Source of the DNA: Takakia lepidozioides
Lineage: Eukaryota; Streptophyta; Takakiopsida; Takakiales; Takakiaceae
Assembly (NCBI GenBank): GCA_030704615.1
Contig: CM060733.1
Location: 64,482,001 to 64,546,000, forward strand
DNA: 64,000 bases
Direction: 5' to 3'
In this document: in pieces, positions 54,369-64,000 of the stretch
How positions within the stretch are numbered: the stretch's first letter is position 1
How the letters are laid out: each line of letters begins with the position of its first letter
Notes under the pieces: model-generated
The model's input: the letters and a program-made list of their open reading frames with translations, nothing else
The model's database searches: none
Told to the model about the DNA's origin: nothing
Translations under genes and position numbers: made by a program

Positions 54369-55533
54369 AGAGAGAGGGAAGATACTTTTTGTCATGTCAA
54401 GACAAAGACAGGACCCCTAGGGTCGTTGTCATGAAAGAATAATCAGACATATCAGCCACTTAACAGTGGCACCATCCATCAATCATCAAGCTTAGAAAAT
54501 TCAGAATTACATCCATGCACAGTAATGTGTTCATGTCAGTATTATTCATAACCCAAAGAGTATGCCAATTGACCACCAGTCATGATCATGATACACATTC
54601 AGAGGTCTGGGTGGGATGGCGGGTACTTGGCCATATTTTGGCCTTGATGTGTTGCACGTCAAACGGTCATACAGATTTACTGTCCGCAAGCTGTAATCCA
54701 AGCATACTTACTCAAACCCCATGGGTGTCATGGAGGGTTTTTTTTAAGAAAACAAAAAGAACAAAAAGAACACTTGGACATCACAGATTTAAATACCTTG
54801 CCCTGCCAGTATTTGTTTAGACTGGTCTGCAGCACAGCTTGCCCCCACAGGGAAGGTGGATATGTCTGGTAAGTTTTCCAGAATACCTTTATACCTTTAT
54901 TTCTTGCTACAGCTGAAAATCAAAGTTCATGACACAACAAAGTAAAGATAAAGGACTGCATACACATCATGTGACAGTATATGATACTGTCAGTACACCC
55001 TATTCACATCATTCCACATTGGACCATGTCATTACACCATGTCCAGGGGGTATTTCCACTTGACCACCCTGGCTGCCTCAAAAACCAATTACCAGTTATA
55101 TATTGCTGCCATATTTCAGTGTCAGCCGAATATCCACAAGCAGAATCTTCACCATACCCTGGCCTAAGCATCTAGCTAACAAAGCCATCCAGGTTGGAAC
55201 ATATGAGAGGCATTTGACCAACATGGGTACCTCAGAAGCTGCAGCAAACAGTTCCTTGCAGCCTCTCAGTTTGTTTCCAACAACCATAAGGTAAGAGCAA
55301 ACTAGGGCCTGGAAAACAGATGTGTGTCTCTCACACAAGCCATCATAAACCCGGTTGTCACAACAAAGCAGAGGTTTTCCACTGGCTGGGCCGAAATAGC
55401 CCATCGTAGAAAGCATTACACTTGTTCTTCATAAATAAAGGAAGGAAAGAGGTAGGATTAAGAAAAACCATAGAGTAGTTTAGTTTTTCAACATTTTAAG
55501 ATGAGTCCCTGGCAAGCGATTCCTTCCCCTACT
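54369..55533 (-). repeat. Long inverted repeat, right arm
   Basis: Mirror of 52423-53577, separated by a 0.79-kb loop. Together they can form a large hairpin. Either a foldback-type element or two opposed copies of one repeat. Confidence 0.88.
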
Positions 55534-55558
55534 TAATTTTCTTAAAGTCTCTACGTCT

Positions 55559-55820
55559 ATGTACTGGATTATAGACAGTATCACGGACTTTACCCTGAAT
55601 TTACTTGACAAGGTACATAGCATATTTGTGGCTGACATCACCCAATGCTATGAGAATATACCCTTATCATGTGAAGATAACCTAGGTGCAGCCATTGCTT
55701 ATGTGATTAAAATTGCCTTTAAGCAATATCATGCATCTCGACCTAGGTCCCAGCATGTTTTATGGATCCAAGCAAATGAAGGAAAATTTGGGAAGTGTAG
55801 GTGGGGACCTACTTCCCCTA
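55559..55820 (+). pseudogene. Reverse-transcriptase fragment (motif A)
   Basis: VHSIFVADITQCYENIPLSC fits RT motif A (D-x4-Y context) as seen in non-LTR or Penelope-like plant RTs. It is followed by DNLGAAIAYVIKIAFKQYHA. The fragment ends at the start of the palindrome array (about 55830), an apparent recombination junction. Confidence 0.45.
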
Positions 55821-55831
55821 AACCTGGCACC

Positions 55832-56995
55832 GCATTTCCGTTCTGACTGAAAATCGTGAAACATCGGAACTGAAATGCGGTACCGCATTTCCGTTCTAGA
55901 ATGTCGGAAGGTCCGACTCGGACGGAAATGCGGTGCCGCATTTCTGTTCCCGTTGTTCATAATTCTCAATCAGAACGGAAATGCGGTACCGCATTTCAGT
56001 TCCGATGTTTCACGATTTTCAGTCAAAACGGAAATGCGGTGCCGCATTTCCGTTCCACAGCTCCATGCCTCACATACAAAACGGAAATGCGGCGCCGCAT
56101 TTCCGTTTTGGAATGTCGGAAGGTGCGACTCCGACGGAAATGCGGTACCGCATTTCAGTTCCGATGTTTCACGAGTTTTCGTCAGAACGGAAATGCGGTG
56201 CCGCATTTCCGTTCTGGAATGTCGTGAGGTGCGACTCGGATGGAAATGCGCTGCCGCATTTCAGTTCCGATGATTCACGATTTTCAGTCAGAACGGAAAT
56301 GCGGTACCGCATTTCCGTTCTGGTTAGTATGAATGTCTCAAGCGGTCGGAATTGCACTCGGCTCCACGCATCAGATACAAAACGGAAATGCGGCGCCGCA
56401 TTTCCGTTCTGGAATGTCAGAAAGTACGACTCGGACGGAAATGCAGTGCCGCATTTCTGTTCCCGTTGTTCATAATTCTCAAGCAGAACGGAAATGCGGT
56501 ACCGCATTTCCGTTCCACCTTCACATACCGTGCTTGCTGGATGGAAATGCGTTACCGCATTTCCGTTCTGGAGAGTATGAAGGTCTTGTGAGGACGGAAA
56601 TGCGGTAACGCATTTCTATCCCTTAGCTCCATGCGTCAGATATAAAACGGAAATGCGGCGCCGTATTTCTGTTCTGGTATGTCGGAAGGTGCGACTCGGA
56701 CGGAAATGCGGTGCCGCATTTCTGTTCCCGTTGTTCATAATTCTCAATCAGAACGGAAATGCGGTACCGCATTTCCGTTCCACCTTCACATACCGTGCTT
56801 GCTGGATGGAAATGCGTTACCGCATTTCCGTTCTGGAGAGTATAAAGGTTTCCCCCAGACGGTAACTCTGTGCCGCATTTCCGTCGCTCTTGTGCATGAC
56901 CAAGATGCAAAACGGAAATGCGGCGCCGTATTTCCGTCCAGCAGCAATCGAAAGAATCACTCCGGACGGAAATCTGGAACCTCATTTCCGCATGC
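55832..56995. repeat. T2' palindrome array, 53-bp period
   Basis: About 22 units with AAATGCGG arms and CG/TG/TA centres in the same order as 9887-10962 of T2. Differences from T2 are few. Confidence 0.92.
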
Positions 56996-57371
56996 TGAAC
57001 CTGAATGGGTTGCATTGTTCCGAAACAACACAATTACGGCCAGTCTTGATGAGCACAACTTGGTTGTCTGACCGTTTTAACTAAAAGTACCGGCACTTGT
57101 CAGTGCGAACGTTCCTGTCTGCACCGAGAATACTGCTGGATCCACCCTCAGGAGAAACTGTCAGGAGATGTTATTTCGTCACCGAATCGGCCATCATTGT
57201 CTAACTTACTGGCTATGGAATCACACCTCCCACCTTCATGCATGTAGCTTGAAACAATACTTTCCACTTCAATGTGCGACTTCCAATTGTCGATGGACTC
57301 CGCATGGTGCCTGTGAGCCTTGCTCTGTCGCTATACTGAACCTCGCACTTGCCAACTTCGTGCGGTCTTCG

Positions 57372-60300
57372 ATGGCTCCGAATTCCTACGCTATAGTTTG
57401 CTGTCCTCCGCAACTTGGGAGAGCCTGGATCCCAAACGAGGGAGGACTTTGCAGAGTGACTGAAACTTACCTTTGTTCCAAATTCAAGCTCAAACCGGGC
57501 ACAGTTTATTTGGAAGAAGAAAGGAAGGATGTTCCTGGACAGGTTGACGAGACCATTGTCGTGCTAGGTAATGACGGAGGTTGCAGAATCGAATGGCACG
57601 TACCCCCATCAGACACCATCCTGTACCGAGCTGTGGGAATGCCCATTCCCTTTCCGAATCAGTCGCTGCCCACACCATCCACAAAGGAGTCCGGAAACCA
57701 ACAGGCGGCCACTGCCAACAGAGAGGTATGCAACGATAATCATTCCCGACCTGAACCGTCAAGACCCTCCATAGCTTCTCGTGTGGACGTATTCGACATT
57801 TCTGACGATGAAGATGAGTGCATTGAGGTCCCCATGTCCTCCACACGGTCGTTCAAATCCGAGATGGACGTCTCTGCAGGTGCTACGCATGTACCCTCGA
57901 GCATAACTCCAACCCGGTCCATTGTGCAGCTCCTACGGCAACATCACCTCGATGGTTCTCGCTCCGAGTTGGCTGCTCTCAACTATGCTAAATTTCCGGT
58001 CAGGAAAGTAACGTATCTGCCTCCCAAAGTCGATGGCAATGTCATCTTCGAGTTTCCACCTGTTACTTCCTCAAACAAAGCCTCAGGGATGTTAACAGAC
58101 ATGGATCGAAAGCATGACGGACACCCCTGGTGTGTGACGAAGACCAGTAGCACGAAAATTGCTGATGGTGTTCGTGTACGATACGTCCTCTATGCGGGGA
58201 AGCTGAGGTGCCTCAATCCCGCCTGCTTCCACTTTCTTTCCAAAGGAGGGCGGAGAAACGAGACGGATTGGACTGGCACAATGCATCATCCATTCATTGT
58301 CTCCAGCCAAGCTCCCGCGGGTACTTTCAAGTGCGCACATTGCAAAGAACCACCAACGTGCATGTCCATGTGCAGAGCCAAGCAATATTACGTTATCCAT
58401 TTGCTCCCGGACTTGACTAGAGCTTGCATACACGTTGGGGTCCATTGCCACCCCTTGGCGAGAGGCAACATGCGTGAGGCTGTGCAGGAAGCACACGACA
58501 TCATAAAAGAGGAGGTGAAATTGAGCCCCGGAGCCAGACCAAAGCAGATTCAGCTGAAGGCAGCCCACAAGATTGCTCTTGGCAAAATCATGTCTGAAGA
58601 TGGTTCAGACCGAGTGCCCTTGAACGAAGAGGAGATGCTTGACCTGTTGGAGTCCGTCTCGCACGTTTGTAGTCCGAATGTGCGGAATCACATCGTATCT
58701 TGCAAGCAGGAGTTCGGCCGGGGGTCGGACATGCACTCAATCCTGGAGGTGAAATGAATGACTGGATATGACTACATCCAAGGTAGCAGGTTTCCAGGGC
58801 AAGGCAGCGAATCCGATCGTTGTTACATTTTTAAAATGTCGACGTGTGGGCCTGGGAGTGGAGTCGACTTGGTCACTCGCATGACAACTGGAAACTTGTC
58901 GAATGCTTGGGTGATGTTTGATCACATCAAGCGAATTACAAACCATCAGTGGGTGACTATGGGTACGCATGTTTATGACTATCACTCCAAGAGGCTCATG
59001 ACAATTGCAATGTGCGAGATGAAAGGGGAGGACACACAGTCGGAGATGCATCTGTGGGAGGGCATAAACAAGCAGATGGCAAGGGCGGGATTGCCAGAGC
59101 CCAATTTCAGGGGATTCATGGCAGACAACGCTCAGGCCAACTGGGCAGCGGTGCGGCGTGTGTACGGTGAGGACCCCAATGTTCCAATGGAGGGGAAAGA
59201 GAGATCCTGTGGATTCCATTGGATGCAGAGTCTATCCCACTACACTACCAAATTTGTTGCTAGCTCATTCCAGGCTGAACACCGTGTCCTTTGTACGGCA
59301 TGGAAGGATGCACCCACATTTGATGACGCGGAGGTTAAGTTTGCTATCATCGAGGCTTGGTGGAACACGTCAGGTGCAGTGGAGACAACCAATCTGGGAG
59401 CCTTGCACAGCTGGTTGGGGTGGTGGCATTTCCAGTATCGACAGTTCGGACAGTACATGCGGGAGGTATGATGCTGTCATTTTCGTGCAATTGTCTTTCT
59501 ATTACGGACCTTTCCATTGGTTCCTCACCATTGTCTGTGTCCTTGTAGGAGCGGTGCTTGGATTCCGACACGGACATGCCGAACACGAATATGGCAGAAT
59601 CAGTGCACTCCTCCTGGCGAGCGTCTTCTGCCGCACATCTGGTGGACGTAGTGACGGCCACAACGGAGGACATCAACAGAGCAATCATGCAGCAAAGCCA
59701 CGTAGTACAAGTTCCTGAGCGGGAAACAATGGGGCTTTGGGCCGGACAGGGAGGAATTGTTGGTGCGAACAGCTTCGAGGTCGAAGAATCCATTGAAATG
59801 GGCGACAGCATTGCGAGAGAAGATCAAAGGGACGCCTCTGCACCGCAGAGGTGAGCACCTAGAGGGGGACGTCCGTACTCGCCCTGTGAGGCGGAGGATT
59901 GAAGAGGAACCCGGGTGCGAAGAGGATTCCTGGAGATCCGACAGGAACATTCGGACAGCACCTCGAGGGCCCGTCATGTTGGCGCACAATGTGTCTTCCA
60001 GCAGTGGAAGCCCTCGCAATTCCAGATCGCCATCGCCTTCAAGCGGGGATTCCATGCGAGAAATTCCCACCGCTTGCTTGCCCCAGATTCCGCCCTCTGT
60101 TATGCAGTATGGCCAAGCCATTGTGGAGACGACTGTGTCTGCGTCACAGTTGAGAATTGCTCGCACAAAGCCGTTGTTTTGAGGCAGGTGTTCCGCAATT
60201 CGAGTGGATACACGGCAACGTTGTTTAGAGATGATAAGGAGGAATCCAGATGGTGTTGTCTCTGCTCCTACTTTTACAGGAAGATTTGTCCATGCAAAGT

Positions 60301-60975
60301 TTGCGGAGGCGACAACCACCCAGTTTTGGTTCTGCAGGCATGACATTATGACTTGCGTGTATGGAAAGCCCAAGTACGGCATACAAACAATGCCAGAGGC
60401 TCCCCCGGGCCGGTGGAACCAGGCTGCGATCTGAGTCAGGATGAGGCCGACGCCCTTACCGCCGCAGGATTTCGGATGGTGCAGCGCACTGACGTCCCCA
60501 GACAACCATTTCCGCTTCCACAGCCTCCACCACCAACCCCTATGAGAGCAAGAACAATGGGACCCGACAGCTCTAAGCATCCTACACACGGTTGGGGGAA
60601 ACCGAAGAGGCGGTGACCTCCCTCAAAAGTGAACGAGACAAGGATGGGGAATGCACTTCGGATGAACTGTACAATCCAGAGCTCGACAGAAGTGCCCCCA
60701 CCAGGCTTCGGGCGTGTGTATCAGATGGCCACGGCAGGCTCAGCTGTTCGCAATGAGGTGTACACCATCACCATTTCAGAATTACCCACCTGCAATTGCA
60801 CCGACTTTCAGATCATGGCGAACAAGGGGCATCATACTGCCCTTGCAAGCATCTGTACTACGTGTACCTAAAGAGACTCCGGTGTAATTCCACAACTCAT
60901 CACTTCATACATGCACCAGGGTTGAGCCCCCAAGAGGTGCACACTCTTCTGAATATGGATCCAGGGGACCAGTGA
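57372..60975 (+). pseudogene. T2' MULE transposase with SWIM finger
   Basis: Start ATG 57372-57374. Open for 461 codons to TGA 58754-58756 (CGA in T1), the longest undamaged N-terminal half in the window. It keeps CAA at 57939, CAG at 59433 and CAG at about 60083, where T2 has stops. The catalytic half continues at 58758-59465 (MADNAQANWAAVRR, SCGFHWMQSL), then intron 59465-59548 (GTATGA...CTTGTAG) and NTNMAESVHSSW. A frameshift follows IMQ, a TGA sits at 60180 (CGA in T1), a small deletion at about 60407 (GGTGTGGCC reduced to GGCC), and a 1-base loss at about 60828 breaks the SWIM finger. Confidence 0.85.
59465..59548 (+). other. Intron in T2' transposase
   Basis: GAG|GTATGATG ... CTTGTAG|GAGCGG, 84 bp. 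Same position as the T3 intron 26591-26506. Confidence 0.75.
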
Positions 60976-61220
60976 CCTTGGCTTGCGGTCCCAACACAAT
61001 GGTACGCCCATCCTTTTCGGATCCTGTACTGCTACAAGTAGCTTTGACTCTGGCCACAGAAAGGTCCGACTTATGTCTTGCCTACCAGTAACCTGATTAA
61101 CTTGAACTAAGATAATACTATGTCATTCACTCGTGTTTCCACGTGCATGTATTTTTGTGTGTTGGAGGGTTCCTGTTTTTCTGCTCTCCCAAACTTTGCT
61201 TTCCTCATTCGACCCCCGGC

Positions 61221-61340
61221 AAGGAAATGCGGCGCCGCATTTCCAAGTAACGTCGTAGGTACTGGTAGATGCGGCATTCACCAACACCAAACTGCCTAGA
61301 AATTTCGCACGTGCGAACCCTAATGCGGCACCGCATTTCC
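61221..61340. repeat. T2' terminus-proximal palindromes
   Basis: AAATGCGGCGCCGCATTT at about 61224 and a GGCACC-centred copy at 61323, as in T2. Confidence 0.85.
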
Positions 61341-61696
61341 TAGTTGAGTCGCAAAACTTTCCCGCCGAATACTGGAAGATGACAGAATTGTGCAGACTCT
61401 ATTGGTTCAGTCGCGGCAAAAGGGTCAGCTTCATTCCAATGTTAAGGCATGTAAAACCGCGGAATACTCTATACAGGCCAGTATGCGACGTCCTTTTGCC
61501 GTGGTATACTGGATTTCTCGTTGCACGGTCACTCATTTCCATGAGTGGATCTAAAAAACCATGAGCGGAGTTGTTACTGACGACATATCTTTGCCGCATT
61601 ACAGGATCTGTAACTTCCAAAAACGGCAAGGTCAAATATAAAACTATTATTTTAATACTTGTTTAATCTGCCGCATTTCCAAATTTGGAGGAGTCC

Positions 61697-61798
61697 GCTC
61701 ATGAAATCCGCGTGTCTTAGACTTCGGCTCACCGCTCATGCGGCTCATGCGGCTCATGGCTCATGGCTCATGGTTTCTGCTCATGAAATAGTAAACCT
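61697..61798. repeat. T2' right terminal repeat
   Basis: GCTCATG cluster ending ATAGTAAACCT. Identical in layout to T1 and T2. Confidence 0.85.
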
Positions 61799-61961
61799 CA
61801 GTGTGTACCACACTATATAGGATGTTACCTGGCGAGGCTGAATGGCTCGAGGGCTGATAGCTTGTTGCCCAAATGTGGGTTGCCCTCTGAGATATTCTGG
61901 AATGCTCGGAGCCTTAGCTGCCCCCTCCAAGAAGGGCCATAAGCTGGTCAGAAGAAAATTA

Positions 61962-62774
61962 TCATTGTGCGCCTCTACAGAATGACTTCTCCAAGGCAGT
62001 GGGAAAATTGCGTTGTATCTGTGGGAGGAAGTTACGTGGTTGCATACAAGACCATGTTGCCACTTCAAAGTGTTCAAAACACTTGTCCAAAAAAGCTTTG
62101 CAACCAGGCCTTACAACAACCATCTTGCTACCACATAATTTGTGCTCAAGGCCATTTGGAACCACAAACGCATTACCGCTCCCGACATGGACGCACTCAC
62201 ACAGCAAGCCATTAATATCTAGGATGAGCAAATGCTTGCCCTTCTCCACTGTTGTGTGCACGACCTTCTCCTGCATGAATTGAAGGTTGGGAGTGGAAGT
62301 GACAACCGTGGGTTGCTGGGTAATATCGGCCTGCCGGGAAACAAGGTCAATGGTCCAGGGTTGTCTCGGATGTCCCCACCGCGACAGCAGCAGGCCGGAG
62401 TTCTGCAGGCGCCTCCACTACCGCACAATGTGACAGAACTGCACGAAGAGGCATAAGTTCCTTGGCAGGGGTGTCCTCCCCTCCACCTGGGCCAACATGC
62501 TCCACCTGCACATCATCCTCGAATGCATCAACTGGAGTGACGTTACCTGGTGACATGCCAGGCAAGTCAAACCTGTCCTCCGACGTCTCGAGGCTGAAGG
62601 GCCAGCGATGCAGGAGCTGTTTGTTGCGGACGAGCCCACTAAGGCAGGTGAGGAAATGCTGATCCCAAATTTCTCAGCAATGGCCTTCTGGTACATCATC
62701 ACATGCGATATTGTAGCCTTTAAATCCATTATATCTTCGTGTTGTGCACCCTGTGCTCTTTCCATATCCTCCAC
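61962..62774 (-). pseudogene. FCP1/NIF-type gene fragment, duplicate copy
   Basis: Second copy of 15934-16746 with a few substitutions (VVHTTVEK for VVYTTVEK; GISISS for GINISS). LLILDINGLL and VVVRPGCKAFLDKCFE are unchanged. The same incomplete domain and the same frame changes show that the damage predates the duplication. Confidence 0.6.
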
Positions 62775-63089
62775 TTTGCGAGCAATTGTTGAATACCCAG
62801 AGGTCCTCTCCTGCCAGGTCCACGCAAGTCCATGAACAACATGAGAACATCATGCCGCTGGTAGGGAAAATGCCTAGAACAAAAGAATCGACAAAAAATG
62901 GGAGAAAGAATGTTCACGTGGATCTCACCATCCGCTCGCTGGTCAATGTTCTGCTTACTGAACCTTCCTGGATTTCATGCAACGATGGACTTCGGCCTCG
63001 CTCCTGTGCCTGCATTAGTCATGTACCAGCTCAGTATGCTAGCATGGTCAGCCATGACGAGCGACATACCATTCTGGGACAACAGTGAT

Positions 63090-64000
63090 TGAACAGAGGT
63101 TTGTCAGACATACTGTTGGTATGCAACCAATATTGGTGTCCCCGCGCCCACTGACGTAGTCACTATCTCTCCAGTAATACAGAAAGTTGAGTGACAAATG
63201 CAGCTAATGCAGAAGAGTAATCACCAGCACAGCACTACCCTATGTTAATGACCACAAAAAGTCATGTTAACACTCACACTCACACTCACTATTGCAGTTT
63301 CAAGTACTGCCCTGACATCATCATTGCACAACAACTCTAATCAGAGCCTCCTCTATCCACACTTACAGACTGGTATGCAAAATGAGGACCCCACCCACTA
63401 CACACTAACATGTCACAATTCCATCATTCCAAAAAACCCAACCTCACCTAGCTGATTACATACAAACAGTCCAAATTAAAGCCCACTTTGGATGTCAGAC
63501 CCAATTGGAAATTCCCTAAGCATGAGTGCAGGCTAGTTTCCTGGCTTAATACAAATTATTGCACCTCCAGAACTCATAAAGCAACAATTTCATGCAGCTT
63601 CACAACTCTGATAATAGATATAATCTAGAATCAGAGAATGAGAGCAGCACTCAGGCAAGGACATCAGCACAATATGTCTAAGCAGCAACTGGTGAAAATC
63701 ACATCGTCACACAGACCTCGCACTCCCCGAATATAACTTTCATACGATTCTACTTGCCTTTCTTGATGAACATGAGGGACAACTTACATGAAGTTGCACC
63801 ACTATTCTGACCATGGCGAGACCCAATTGGAAGAAATACAGAAATGTAACCAAGGCATAACAAAATTGCAAAATTGGGTCTCTATCTCCTTCAAGAAGTC
63901 TAGCAAACTGTATTACTGACCACTTACCAGGACCAAGCAAGAAACATTAGCATTGTACTTGACGATTGCAACCTCGCCCAATTTTACATATGACTACTAC
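63090..64000. other. Gene-poor stretch, duplicate copy
   Basis: Counterpart of 17061-17972, including the ACTCAC microsatellite near 63268-63290. No gene supported. Confidence 0.5.

Larger units (their letters stand above)
55832..61798 (+). mobile_element. T2': duplicate of T2, left part missing
   Basis: Starts inside the central array, so the ParB/methyltransferase side is absent. Otherwise it matches T2 through the right terminus and beyond. The first array unit (55832-55885) is inverted relative to the rest, marking the breakpoint. Confidence 0.85.
55889..64000 (+). repeat. Large direct duplication, right copy
   Basis: Near-identical to 9866-17972 and continuing to the window edge. Differences seen include ACTATATAGGATG for ACTATAAAGTATG after the T2 end, and several C/T differences in the transposase. 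Confidence 0.9.

Overview
The window looks like repeat-dominated nuclear DNA of a plant-lineage eukaryote. It shows GT-AG (and one likely GC-AG) introns, a plant-style Ty3/gypsy polyprotein, a Mutator-like (MULE) DDE transposase with a SWIM zinc finger, and an FCP1-like fragment with the LDxNGLL signature. An early-diverging streptophyte (charophyte-grade or bryophyte-grade) is my best guess, with low confidence on the species. I see no rRNA, tRNA or CRISPR, and almost every gene belongs to a mobile element.

The main discovery is a family of large two-gene DNA transposons, here T1 (<1-8301), T2 (8302-15770), its duplicate T2' (55832-61798) and T3 (24258-38174). T3 is the complete example: 13.9 kb, terminal inverted repeats rich in GCTCATG, and an 11-bp target-site duplication. 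It carries two divergent genes. One is a MULE transposase with SWIM finger. The other is a multi-exon gene joining a ParB/sulfiredoxin-like domain (GNHR motif) to an amino-methyltransferase-like domain whose motifs run in beta-class order (IV before I). The 2.2-2.6 kb between the two genes is filled by arrays of perfect palindromes around a GGCGCC core. More arrays sit in a methyltransferase-gene intron and near the transposase-side terminus. T1 and T2 repeat the same plan with different palindrome arms. Array periods cluster at about 53, 63, 74, 85 and 95 bp, close to whole multiples of 10.6 bp.

Layout: T1 ends inside the left gene of T2 (1-9.1 kb). T2 is followed by an FCP1-like gene fragment and sparse DNA (15.8-18.4 kb). 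From 18.4 to 50 kb lies a nest. A minus-strand LTR-retroelement relic (R2) was split by a plus-strand LTR retrotransposon (R, 20277-47217, 5-bp TSD TACCT), and R was itself split by T3 between gag and protease. Both R and R2 carry an extra coiled-coil ORF (gene X) between pol and the 3' LTR. From 50 to 55.8 kb there is an unidentified minus-strand ORF, low-complexity DNA, a long inverted repeat around a LINE-like fragment, and a reverse-transcriptase fragment. From 55.83 kb to the end is a near-identical direct copy of about 9.87-17.97 kb.

None of the transposase or pol genes is intact. Damage consists of frameshifts and C-to-T stop codons. Because the two R LTRs are nearly identical while pol is riddled with indels, some frameshifts may be assembly errors. 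A 500-base N block (4483-4982) stands in for roughly 0.9 kb of T1 transposase.
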